Assembly: GCA_023388175.1 (NCBI GenBank)
Contig: JAEWGT010000002.1
Location: forward strand, 138,227-202,226
Direction of reading: 5' to 3'
From: Pseudomonadota bacterium
GTDB taxonomy: Bacteria > Pseudomonadota > Alphaproteobacteria > Rhizobiales > Devosiaceae
DNA length: 64,000 nucleotides
Numbering within the stretch: the stretch's first letter is position 1; the number at the start of each line of letters is the position of its first letter. Under the pieces are notes generated by a model that saw only the letters and a program-made list of their open reading frames with translations, was not told the DNA's origin and ran no database searches. The translations under genes and the position numbers were made by a program. Shown piece after piece: positions 8,163-15,666 of this stretch.

Positions 8163-8795
8163 ATGGCCCGGCTGCTCAGCGTCAATGTCGGCGTACCGCG
8201 CAATATCCCCGGCACCGGGACCTTGACCGGCATCTACAAGGAGCCCGTGGCAGGCCCGGTGGCCATTGGCCGCGACGGCATCGAACGGGACGTCATCGCC
8301 GACCGCAGGCACCATGGCGGCGCCGACCAGGCCATCTATGTCTATTTTGCCGGCGATTATGATTTCTGGGAGGGCGAAGGCATTGCCACGAGCCCCGGCC
8401 TGTTCGGCGAGAACCTGACCATCGAGGGGCCGGTCAGCACCGGCACCGCCATCGGGGACCGCTTCACCATTGGTGACGTGGTGCTGGAAGTCACCTATCA
8501 CCGCACGCCCTGCATGACCTTTTCGGCCAGGATGGGCGATCCGCGCTGGCTCAGGCGCTTTCACAAGGCGCGCAGGCCCGGCGCCTATTGCCGCGTCATC
8601 ACGCCCGGCTCTGTCAGCGCCGGCATGGACATCACCCTCACACCCTATTCCGGTGAGCGCATTTCGGTGTCCGAACTCATGGGGTTTGACGGCATAGCCG
8701 ATATTCCCCGCGCGTTCATGCAGCGCGCCCTGACCACGCCGATCCGGGAAAAGACCCGTTTCAAATACGAATCCCGTCTTGCCAGCCTGTTCTGA
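8163..8795 (+). CDS. MOSC domain protein (YiiM-like)
   Basis: A 210-residue stand-alone MOSC (molybdenum cofactor sulfurase C-terminal) protein. It shows RHHGGADQAIYVYFAGDYDFW, GLFGENLTIEG, and TYHRTPCMTF with the conserved cysteine expected to bind the molybdenum ligand, as in YiiM, which works in Moco-dependent reduction of N-hydroxylated compounds. The ATG at 8163 begins one base after the ispA stop codon, and YbaK follows after 8 bases, so it is in an operon. The function of this particular protein is inferred from YiiM. Confidence 0.85.
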   Translation: MARLLSVNVGVPRNIPGTGTLTGIYKEPVAGPVAIGRDGIERDVIADRRHHGGADQAIYVYFAGDYDFWEGEGIATSPGLFGENLTIEGPVSTGTAIGDRFTIGDVVLEVTYHRTPCMTFSARMGDPRWLRRFHKARRPGAYCRVITPGSVSAGMDITLTPYSGERISVSELMGFDGIADIPRAFMQRALTTPIREKTRFKYESRLASLF

Positions 8796-8803
8796 GTGTT
8801 TTC

Positions 8804-9271
8804 ATGAGCCTCCAATCCGTCAAAGACGATCTCGCCGCCCGCGCCCCTGATCTTGCCGTCATCGTCACCGACGCATCGACGGCCACCGTCCAGCTTGCCG
8901 CCGCGGTGCATGGGGTGGAGCCCGGCCAGATCGCCAAGACATTGTGCATCCGCGTCAGGGACGAAGAGGTTCTGCTGGTGACACGCGGCGATGCGCGGCT
9001 GGACAACCAGAAATCCAAATCCGCCTTTGGCGGCCGCCCACGCATGCTGGGCGCCGAGGATGTGCTGCGCCTGACCAGCCATCAGGTCGGCGGCGTCTGT
9101 CCCTTTGGCCTGCCGGCGCCCCTGCCCATCTATCTCGACGCTTCGCTCAAGATTTACGACCTTGTCATCCCCGCCGGTGGCGACACCCATGCCTCGGTCA
9201 AGCTCAGCGTCGACCGGCTGGCCGAACTGTGCGGTGGCAAATGGGTCGATGCCTGCCAGCTGCCGGAGTGA
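8804..9271 (+). CDS. YbaK/aminoacyl-tRNA deacylase (Cys/Pro-tRNA editing family)
   Basis: A 155-residue single-domain protein of the YbaK/ProX family, which hydrolyses mischarged aminoacyl-tRNAs in trans. Characteristic segments are GQIAKTLCIRV with the conserved lysine, RLDNQKSKSAFGG, and the loop HQVGGVCPFGLP; a second glycine motif is IPAGGDTHASVKLS. It ends in a GTGA overlap with the next gene, showing translational coupling. Which mischarged tRNA it acts on cannot be told from sequence. Confidence 0.88.
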   Translation: MSLQSVKDDLAARAPDLAVIVTDASTATVQLAAAVHGVEPGQIAKTLCIRVRDEEVLLVTRGDARLDNQKSKSAFGGRPRMLGAEDVLRLTSHQVGGVCPFGLPAPLPIYLDASLKIYDLVIPAGGDTHASVKLSVDRLAELCGGKWVDACQLPE

Positions 9272-9882
9272 GCACGGCAGAAAATTTCATCCGGGACCGG
9301 CTGGCGCTGACGCCCCTGCCGTTCCGCCCCGAGATTGCACTGTATCTGCCAAGGCCGGACAGCGGCCTTGCAGGCTTTCTCGAAAGCCAGGGCCAGGCCG
9401 GCACCCCGCCCTATTGGGCCTATGCCTGGGCCGGGGGCGCGGCTCTGGCGCTTTATCTGCGCAACGACCCGCAAGCTGTCAGCGGCAAAAGCGTGCTCGA
9501 TTTCGGCGCTGGCTCAGGTCTTGTCGGCATCGCGGCCGCACTCGGTGGCGCGAAAGAGGTTATCGCCTTCGAGCCCGATCCGCTGGGCCTGATTGCCCTG
9601 CGGCTCAATGCCGAGGCCAACGGCGTCACCCTCACCATCAGCGAAAGCCCGGAGGCGACAGACCTGGTGCTGGCCGGCGACGTTTTCTACGATGCCCCCA
9701 CGGCAAGGACCACTCTGCCCGCGCTGCAGGCATTGGCGCGCAAAGGCGCAAAAGTGCTGGTCGGCGATCCCTTCCGCCGCCACCTCCCGCTGCGCACACT
9801 GGAACAGATCGCCGAATATGCGGTGCCCGACATGGGCAGTGGCGCCCCGGTCCGGGCCGCTGTCTTCACACTGCGCCCATAG
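9268..9882 (+). CDS. METTL20-like lysine methyltransferase (ETF-beta type)
   Basis: A class I SAM methyltransferase of 204 residues. Motif I is VLDFGAGSGLVGIAAALGGA with the acidic motif II IAFEPDP, and the loop LVLAGDVFYD matches the catalytic D-x-x-Y/F region of bacterial METTL20 homologues, which methylate lysines of electron-transfer flavoprotein beta. I place the start at GTG 9268, whose last two bases and the next base form the TGA stop of the YbaK gene. Nikkomycin/PrmA-type annotation would be an alternative. Fourth gene of the ispA operon. Confidence 0.82.
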   Translation: MSTAENFIRDRLALTPLPFRPEIALYLPRPDSGLAGFLESQGQAGTPPYWAYAWAGGAALALYLRNDPQAVSGKSVLDFGAGSGLVGIAAALGGAKEVIAFEPDPLGLIALRLNAEANGVTLTISESPEATDLVLAGDVFYDAPTARTTLPALQALARKGAKVLVGDPFRRHLPLRTLEQIAEYAVPDMGSGAPVRAAVFTLRP

Positions 9883-10005
9883 ACCATCAGCCATGCCCGC
9901 CAGACCTTGCCGGAAAATCGGCCAGGTCCTATATCAGTGCGGCGAGGACGGCCTCCCCCATATCGGGTCAGCGTTCGGGACGGCCCGGCAAGTATGGGGA
10001 TTTCC

Positions 10006-10434
10006 ATGCGCAATACAGCCGACCGTATCCGTCACGCCATTTCCTTTGAACTGATCGGCATTGCCCTGGCGACACCGCTCGCCGCCTTTGCCTTCCACCT
10101 GCCCGGCGGCGACAGCGCCGTCATCGTCGTGGCCAGCGCCACCGTGGCCATGCTCTGGAACTATGTGTTCAATCTCGGTTTCGACCACGCCATGGTCAAG
10201 CTGCGCGGCGACACGCTGAAGACGACACCGCTGCGCGTGATCCATGCCGTGCTGTTCGAACTTGGCCTGCTCACCATCATGCTGCCGGCCATCGCCTGGT
10301 ATCTGCAGATCACCCTCTGGGAAGCGCTGATCATGGATATCGCGCTGGCCGCTTTTTACATGATCTACGCTTTCGTCTTCAACTGGGCCTATGACCGCGT
10401 GTTTCCACTGCCCGAGTGGCAAGGGGGGCGTTGA
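10006..10434 (+). CDS. PACE family (chlorhexidine-type) efflux protein
   Basis: A 142-residue membrane protein with four predicted helices in two tandem repeats, each beginning with an Arg-rich/FE segment: RIRHAISFELIGIALATPLAAF and RVIHAVLFELGLLTIMLPAIAW. This duplicated transmembrane-pair layout defines the proteobacterial antimicrobial compound efflux (PACE) family, whose members export biocides or polyamines using a proton or sodium gradient. The ATG at 10006 has GGGGA 6-10 bases upstream. Native substrate unknown. Confidence 0.85.
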   Translation: MRNTADRIRHAISFELIGIALATPLAAFAFHLPGGDSAVIVVASATVAMLWNYVFNLGFDHAMVKLRGDTLKTTPLRVIHAVLFELGLLTIMLPAIAWYLQITLWEALIMDIALAAFYMIYAFVFNWAYDRVFPLPEWQGGR

Positions 10435-10470
10435 CCTCCCGGCCGCCATTTACGGCGTGGAAACGTCGAT

Positions 10471-11694
10471 ATGGCACAAATTGCGGGGAGCGGACCAACG
10501 GCGCACTGCGAACCCATGCCTTTCAGCAATTACCTCAACAAGCCGGGCGGAACAGACGCGGCAGCAGGCGGCCTGTACGAGGACCAGTTGCGGCAGGGCT
10601 TTCGTCGCCTGCGCTTTACGCCGGAGCTGGAGCGCATCTATCGCCATGTGGTGATCGTTGAGGCGCATTGGCCGGTTCTGGTCATCACGCTTTTTGCCAT
10701 TGCGATCTGGACCCTGTTCGCCGGTCTCGATATCGTCCGGCTCGACCTCTATGGACGCTGGCCCCTGACGCCGGACATCTGGCTGTTGCTGGCATTGCGT
10801 GGCGGCGTCCTGATCGCGCTTCTGGCCTGTCTGGTCCCGGCCGTGCGTGAAAATACCTGGCTCGATTGGAAGGCCTTTGCGGTCTACCTTCTGTTGTGCA
10901 GCGGGGCGGCGTTCACGGCGGCCATCTACAAGTTCAATGGCATGCCCGCAGCCGATGCAGCACAGATCGTGCTGGCCATGGCCGCCTTCATGCCCATGGG
11001 CATGCGCTTCTACCAGGCGCTTGCCGCCAGCATCGGCATGGTGATCGTGACCGTCATTGCCGGGCTGGCATGGCTGCCGCCCGAGCTCTGGCAAAACCAG
11101 TTCTCGCTGCTCGGCATCATCATCATAAGTGTGCCGGTTGGCGCCGTCGGGGCTTACCTGCGCGAATATGCCCATCGCCGCCAGTTCCTTCTGGCCGGAA
11201 TTCTCGAGCATCAGGCGCAGTTCGATGCCCTCACCGATCTTGCCAATCGGCGCCTGTTTCATCGCCACGCCACGGCCGCCCTGGAGCATGCCGAACGCGC
11301 CCGCGAGCAATTGGTGCTGGCAGTGATCGACATCGATCATTTCAAGAATTTCAACGACAGGTTCGGGCATGTGGCCGGCGACGTCGCACTGCGTCATGTC
11401 GCCGATCTGATCAGGGATGCCGCTCGCCGCCCCATGGACATGGCAGCCCGGCTCGGCGGCGAGGAATTTGCGCTGCTGCTCTATGGCAGCGATCTGGAAC
11501 AGGCCCAGGCAATCCTGGAAAAATTGCGCCAGCAGATCGCCGAAACCGCTCTGGGCCCGTCCGCCAACCTCACCATCAGCCTTGGCGCGACCATGCCCGG
11601 CAGCACCGAAGATCTGGACCGGCTCTATGCCCGCGCCGACAAACTGCTCTACCGCAGCAAGGCCGATGGCCGGAACCGGCTAACTCTGGGCTAG
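10471..11694 (+). CDS. Membrane diguanylate cyclase (GGDEF)
   Basis: A 407-residue protein with about five or six membrane helices (residues 65-220) followed by a coiled linker and a GGDEF domain that makes c-di-GMP from two GTP. The active loop is intact (RLGGEEF), the metal site DIDHFKNFND and GHVAGD are conserved, and a product-inhibition I-site RPMD lies at the canonical distance before the loop. It should therefore be an active, feedback-inhibited cyclase. The membrane part resembles no named sensor that I recognise. The ATG at 10471 has GGAAA upstream; an ATG at 10516 is an alternative. Confidence 0.9.
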   Translation: MAQIAGSGPTAHCEPMPFSNYLNKPGGTDAAAGGLYEDQLRQGFRRLRFTPELERIYRHVVIVEAHWPVLVITLFAIAIWTLFAGLDIVRLDLYGRWPLTPDIWLLLALRGGVLIALLACLVPAVRENTWLDWKAFAVYLLLCSGAAFTAAIYKFNGMPAADAAQIVLAMAAFMPMGMRFYQALAASIGMVIVTVIAGLAWLPPELWQNQFSLLGIIIISVPVGAVGAYLREYAHRRQFLLAGILEHQAQFDALTDLANRRLFHRHATAALEHAERAREQLVLAVIDIDHFKNFNDRFGHVAGDVALRHVADLIRDAARRPMDMAARLGGEEFALLLYGSDLEQAQAILEKLRQQIAETALGPSANLTISLGATMPGSTEDLDRLYARADKLLYRSKADGRNRLTLG

Positions 11695-11798
11695 CGTTCT
11701 GCCCCCATTTGCGGCACCGAAGCAGGGCGCGGCGCAGGACACGAAAAAGCATGATTTCGTGCCTAGTGCTGTCTCATCGGAATTGGAAGGATAGTTCC

Positions 11799-12110
11799 AT
11801 GCTCAAACCCCTCGCCCTGCTCGCCATCACCGCCGCAACCATCGGGGGCGCCCAGGCCTCGTCCGGCGACGCCTGGGCCGAATTTGCCGCCGAGGTCGAA
11901 ACGGCCTGCCTCGATGCCACCGAAGGTGTCTTCACCCAGCCAGTGGCAGTGGTCGATCCCTTTGGCAGCGAGAGCTTCGGCCTCGCCATTGTCTCGGGCG
12001 CTTTCCCGAGCGGCGGCGCGGGCAGCATTGTCTGCGTCTTCGACAAGCAGACCCAAGCTGTCGAGATCGGTGGCGAACTCGACGTGACCGTGACGCCGAA
12101 CGCGGAATAG
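11799..12110 (+). CDS. Small exported protein of unknown function
   Basis: A 103-residue protein with a clear signal peptide (MLKPLALLAITAATIGGAQA, cleavage likely after AQA at about residue 20). The mature part is acidic with two cysteines (AACLD-like and IVCVFD) that could form a disulfide, and a mostly beta-strand pattern. GGAAGGA stands 9-15 bases before the ATG. No family recognised. It is convergent with the 29-residue ORF and ispG. Confidence 0.7.
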   Translation: MLKPLALLAITAATIGGAQASSGDAWAEFAAEVETACLDATEGVFTQPVAVVDPFGSESFGLAIVSGAFPSGGAGSIVCVFDKQTQAVEIGGELDVTVTPNAE

Positions 12111-12113
12111 AAC

Positions 12114-12203
12114 CTAGATCTGCCCCATCAGCTTCAGGCCGCCGAGGATGAGGATCAGCACGGCCAGCCAGAACATGCGGCGATGTCTGCGTTCATTCAT
12201 CAT
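12114..12203 (-). CDS. 29-residue single-helix membrane peptide coupled to ispG
   Basis: This small frame encodes MMNERRHRRMFWLAVLILIL and nine more residues: a basic head, one hydrophobic helix (about 11-22) and a short tail. Its ATG (12201-12203) overlaps the TGA stop of ispG (12200-12202) in an ATGA arrangement, the same coupling seen in real operons of this window. The positive-inside layout is that of a small inner-membrane protein. It has no recognised family and could be a chance frame, but the overlap and composition argue for translation. Confidence 0.55.
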   Translation of the reverse strand: MMNERRHRRMFWLAVLILILGGLKLMGQI

Positions 12204-13453
12204 TCGGCGGCGTCCTGGCGACCGGCGCCGAATTTCTTCTCGATATAATCGGCGACCATGACCTTGAACTGGTCGGCCACATCCGCGCCGCGCAGGGTGG
12301 CAACCTTTTCGCCATCGACAAAGACCGGGGCCGCAGGCGTTTCACCGGTGCCGGGCAGGGAAATGCCGATATTAGCATGCTTGCTCTCGCCCGGGCCGTT
12401 GACGATGCAACCCATCACCGCCACCGTCAGCGTCTCGACGCCGGGATAGCGCTCGCGCCATTCCGGCATGGAAATGTTGAGATGGTCCTGAATCTCTTTT
12501 GCCAGTGTCTGGAACGTGGTGGACGTGGTGCGCCCGCAACCCGGACATGCCGCAACCACCGGCAGGAACTGACGGAAACCCATGGTCTGCAGCAATTCCT
12601 GCGCCACCTTGACCTCGGTGGTGCGGTCGCCGCCCGGCTCGGGGGTGAGCGAAATGCGGATCGTGTCACCGATCCCCTGCTGCAGGAGGATGCCCAGCGC
12701 TGCCGAGGAGGCGACAATGCCTTTCGAGCCCATGCCGGCTTCGGTGAGGCCAAGATGCAGCGCATAATCGCAGCGCGCCGCCAGATCCTGATAGACCGCA
12801 ATCAGATGCTGGACATCGGAAACCTTGGTGGAAAGCAGGATCTGGTTGCGGCGCATGCCCAGCTCTTCGGCGCGGGCCGCTGACAACAGCGCCGACTGGA
12901 TGATCGCTTCGCGTTGCACGGCGGCCGCGGAAATCGGCGCGGCGGAGGCCGCATTCTCGTCCATCAACCGGGTGAGAAGCTCTTCATCGAGCGAGCCCCA
13001 ATTGACCCCGATCCGCACCGGCTTGTCGTATTTATTGGCGATCTCGATCAGCGTGGCGAATTGCGTGTCGCGCTTGGCCTTGAAGCCCACATTGCCCGGA
13101 TTGATGCGATATTTCGCCAGCGCCTCGGCACAGGCCGGATGATCGGTGAGCAGCTTGTGCCCGATATAATGGAAATCGCCGACCAGCGGCACGTCATAGC
13201 CCATGAAAGCCAGCCGGTCACGGATCACCGGCACGGCAGCAGCGCTTTCGTCGCGATCGACGGTAATGCGCACGATTTCCGAACCGGCCCGGGCGAGCTG
13301 CATGACCTGCTTCACCGTCGCGTCGATATCGGCGGTGTCGGTATTGGTCATGGATTGCACGACGACAGGCGCGCCGCCGCCCACCATGACGCCACCCACA
13401 TTGACTCCCACCGATTGCCTGCGCGGCGCTGGACCGGCCATCTCAAACCCCAT
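12200..13453 (-). CDS. ispG: 4-hydroxy-3-methylbut-2-enyl diphosphate synthase (flavodoxin/ferredoxin)
   Basis: IspG (GcpE) is the iron-sulfur enzyme of the MEP isoprenoid pathway that reduces MEcPP to HMBPP. The 417-residue protein has the N-terminal TIM barrel (VQSMTNTDTADIDATV, IRVGVNWGSL-like) and the C-terminal cluster domain with cysteine motifs VAACPGCGR and VMGCIVNGPGE followed by a later conserved glutamate. Length is typical of alphaproteobacterial forms. The start at 13453 (MGFEMAGP) has GGAAG upstream; M5 is possible. A 29-residue frame is coupled to its stop. Confidence 0.95.
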   Translation of the reverse strand: MGFEMAGPAPRRQSVGVNVGGVMVGGGAPVVVQSMTNTDTADIDATVKQVMQLARAGSEIVRITVDRDESAAAVPVIRDRLAFMGYDVPLVGDFHYIGHKLLTDHPACAEALAKYRINPGNVGFKAKRDTQFATLIEIANKYDKPVRIGVNWGSLDEELLTRLMDENAASAAPISAAAVQREAIIQSALLSAARAEELGMRRNQILLSTKVSDVQHLIAVYQDLAARCDYALHLGLTEAGMGSKGIVASSAALGILLQQGIGDTIRISLTPEPGGDRTTEVKVAQELLQTMGFRQFLPVVAACPGCGRTTSTTFQTLAKEIQDHLNISMPEWRERYPGVETLTVAVMGCIVNGPGESKHANIGISLPGTGETPAAPVFVDGEKVATLRGADVADQFKVMVADYIEKKFGAGRQDAAE

Positions 13454-13535
13454 TCATATCCGCTTCCGAGATAGGCCTTCCCTTTTGCGCGCGCAACTGA
13501 ACAATAAAGTGACACCGTGAACGCGGGAGGACAGA

Positions 13536-13934
13536 TTGACCCCAGATGGTGACGCCAGAACGCAGATCGACGCCTATATTGCGGGACTGGAACCTCAATT
13601 CCGCCAGGCCATCGCCCATATCCGTTCCGTGGTGCGCGCCGCCGCGCCCGAAGCCGATGAAGTGATTACCTATGCCATGCCGGGCATCGCGCTGAACGGG
13701 CCGCTCGTCTCCTACTTCGCTTTCAAGAAGCACTGTTCCTTTTTCCCGATGGGCGATGCGGTCTTTGTCGGCATGGCGGCGGAAATTGCGCCCTGGCGCA
13801 CCGCCAAGGGCACGATGCAGTTTCCACCCGATCAATTGCCGCCAGACGATCTGATCCGGCGCATGGTCGAGGCTCGCGTGGCCGAGAATGCCGAAAAGGC
13901 TGAAGCGCGGAAGGCAAAGCGTCGGAAAAGCTGA
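13536..13934 (+). CDS. DUF1801 (YdhG/YjbR-like) protein
   Basis: A 132-residue protein of the DUF1801 family: IDAYIAGLEPQFRQAIAHIRSVVRAAAPEADEVITYAMPGIALNG followed by YFAFKKHCSFFPMG. Members related to Bacillus YdhG/FraH are proposed iron chaperones, but the role is not settled. No ATG fits; a TTG at 13536 with GGGAGG 5-10 bases upstream gives the full domain and is the likely start. The C-terminus is a Lys/Arg/Glu-rich tail. Confidence 0.8.
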   Translation: MTPDGDARTQIDAYIAGLEPQFRQAIAHIRSVVRAAAPEADEVITYAMPGIALNGPLVSYFAFKKHCSFFPMGDAVFVGMAAEIAPWRTAKGTMQFPPDQLPPDDLIRRMVEARVAENAEKAEARKAKRRKS

Positions 13935-13946
13935 CATCAGGACTGC

Positions 13947-14021
13947 CGTCATTGCCGGGCTCGTCCCGGCAATCCATCTTGCCAGCCGCATGGACCACCG
14001 GGACAAGCCCGGGGGTGACGA
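13947..14021. repeat. Dispersed bipartite palindromic repeat, copy 3
   Basis: The left arm at 13947-13978 (TTGCCGGG...CCCGGCAA) and right arm at 13990-14021 (ccaccgggacaagcccgggg) are nearly identical to copy 1, separated by 11 bases. Confidence 0.9.
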
Positions 14022-14126
14022 TGGGCGGGAGAGTCTGGTTTCACACCGCTCAAGGCACGATCAAGGGCATCCCAAATGTGATCGTCACCATCTTGAACGC
14101 TGCGCAGCAGAGGCCATTTATCAATC

Positions 14127-14426
14127 ATGATGAACAGGCTCCTCCCCCGCATTTTCCTCTTCCGCAAGGAAGTCGGCCAGCTCTGGAAGGCTTTCTGGAC
14201 GCGCGAAACCCCGCTCTACCTCAAGGCGGCGACGCTGTTTGCCGCCTTCTATCTGATCAATCCCTTCGACATCATCCCCGATGTCCTGCCCCTGATCGGC
14301 TGGGTCGATGACCTTATCCTCATCCCGCTGATGGTGAGCTGGATCGTCTCCCGCCTGCCCGTGCCGCAGCCGGCCTATGCTGGCAAATATGGCCCCACAG
14401 TCGACGGTCGCGCCCGGCGGATGTAG
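14127..14426 (+). CDS. YkvA/DUF1232 family membrane protein
   Basis: A 99-residue protein with the DUF1232 signature LYLKAATLFAAFYLINPFDIIPDVLPLIGWVDDLILIPL, two short hydrophobic segments around the D/IIPD motif. These proteins are widespread, membrane-associated and of unknown function. It ends with a basic tail and is followed after about 30 bases by an intrinsic terminator. Confidence 0.85.
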   Translation: MMNRLLPRIFLFRKEVGQLWKAFWTRETPLYLKAATLFAAFYLINPFDIIPDVLPLIGWVDDLILIPLMVSWIVSRLPVPQPAYAGKYGPTVDGRARRM

Positions 14427-14453
14427 GCGCCATAGATTAAATTGACGAAATTG

Positions 14454-14483
14454 AAAGGGAGGTACGTAAGTGCCTCCCTTTTT
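14454..14483 (+). terminator. Rho-independent terminator after the DUF1232 gene
   Basis: A 12-bp stem AAAGGGAGGTAC / GTGCCTCCCTTT (one T-G pair) with loop GTAA ends in TTTTT. Confidence 0.88.
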
Positions 14484-14520
14484 GCGTTCGAAAACTGTCA
14501 AATTTCTTACACGTCCCTTT

Positions 14521-14557
14521 TTTCATGTTAGAAAAAATTGAAATTTCAAACATGAGA
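14521..14557. promoter_or_regulatory. Candidate operator upstream of the Fic gene
   Basis: In the AT-rich leader, TTTCATGTT (14521-14529) and AACATGAGA (14549-14557) form an imperfect inverted repeat ending 8 bases before the Fic ATG. The protein has a C-terminal winged-helix domain, so self-repression is possible. Inference only. Confidence 0.35.
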
Positions 14558-14565
14558 AATCGGAT

Positions 14566-15666
14566 ATGTTAATTCCGAGCTATGAAATTCCATCGCTGCC
14601 GCCGCCGGTGGATCTGGAAACACCCAAAATCCTCCGCGCGTTGGCTGTGGCGCACCGGCACCTTGCTGAATTGAAAGGCCGGGCGATGGCCATTCCGAAC
14701 CAGGGTATCCTGATCGATACTTTGGCGCTGCAGGAGGCCAAGGCAAGCTCCGAAATCGAGAACATCGTCACCACACAGGATGAACTCTTTCAAGCAAGCC
14801 TGTTTCCAGACGGACCAAACTCCCCGTCTGCCAAGGAGGTCGCCTATTATCGAGACGCCCTGAAATGCGGCTTTGAGAGGATGATTGACGACAAGGGCCT
14901 GCTCACCACAAACGCCATCATTGAAATATTCCAGGTTCTAAAAAGAACCTCTGAACGGTTCAGACCAGGGCCTGGAACAGCGCTAATGAACGAGAAGGCA
15001 GGAACGCTGGTCTATGTTCCACCGCAGACACATCAGGAAATCCAGTCAAAGATGAACGCACTTGAGGCTTTCATAAATGATGAAAGCCTCACAGAACTGG
15101 ACCCGCTCATAAAGATGGCATTGATCCACCATCAATTCGAAAGCATCCATCCGTTTAGCGACGGCAATGGTCGCGTCGGACGTATCCTCAATGTTCTATA
15201 TCTGGTGCAGACAGGATTGTTGAACACACCCATCCTGTATCTAAGCCGCTACATCACCACTCATAAAGCGGACTACTATCGCCTCCTGCAAAAAGTCAGA
15301 GACGAGAATGCCTGGGAAGAATGGGTGATCTTCATGCTCAAGGCCGTCGCCGCGACCTCCAGGCAGACGCTCCAACTCATTGAGGGCATTGGATTGCTGA
15401 TGGCAGACTACAAGCAAAGGCTGCGATCTGATCCAAACATCAAATATTCTCAGGACCTGCTGAACAATCTGTTCCGACACCCGTACACGAGAATCGAATT
15501 TGTTCAGAACGAGCTCGGTGTCACCAGACAAACTGCATCGAAATATCTAGACCAGCTCGGCGCGGCCGGATTTCTTGAGAAGCACCATCAGGGCCGAAAC
15601 AATTACTATGTAAATGTTCCGCTGGTGGCGCTTCTCATGCGCGTCTCGGATGAAGATGTGCTCTAG
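14566..15666 (+). CDS. Fic family AMPylase-type protein with C-terminal winged helix
   Basis: A 366-residue Fic protein. The catalytic motif HPFSDGNGRVGR is at residues 195-206 and is complete, so transfer of AMP (or another nucleotide moiety) to a hydroxyl side chain is expected. The N-terminal helix carries an autoinhibitory motif S-x-x-x-E-N (residues 61-66), making it a class II, self-inhibited Fic enzyme. Residues about 305-350 look like a winged-helix DNA-binding domain (FVQNELGVTRQTASKYLDQL). Base composition and codon use are more AT-rich than in the flanking genes, suggesting recent acquisition. It is convergent with pyruvate carboxylase. Confidence 0.92.
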   Translation: MLIPSYEIPSLPPPVDLETPKILRALAVAHRHLAELKGRAMAIPNQGILIDTLALQEAKASSEIENIVTTQDELFQASLFPDGPNSPSAKEVAYYRDALKCGFERMIDDKGLLTTNAIIEIFQVLKRTSERFRPGPGTALMNEKAGTLVYVPPQTHQEIQSKMNALEAFINDESLTELDPLIKMALIHHQFESIHPFSDGNGRVGRILNVLYLVQTGLLNTPILYLSRYITTHKADYYRLLQKVRDENAWEEWVIFMLKAVAATSRQTLQLIEGIGLLMADYKQRLRSDPNIKYSQDLLNNLFRHPYTRIEFVQNELGVTRQTASKYLDQLGAAGFLEKHHQGRNNYYVNVPLVALLMRVSDEDVL

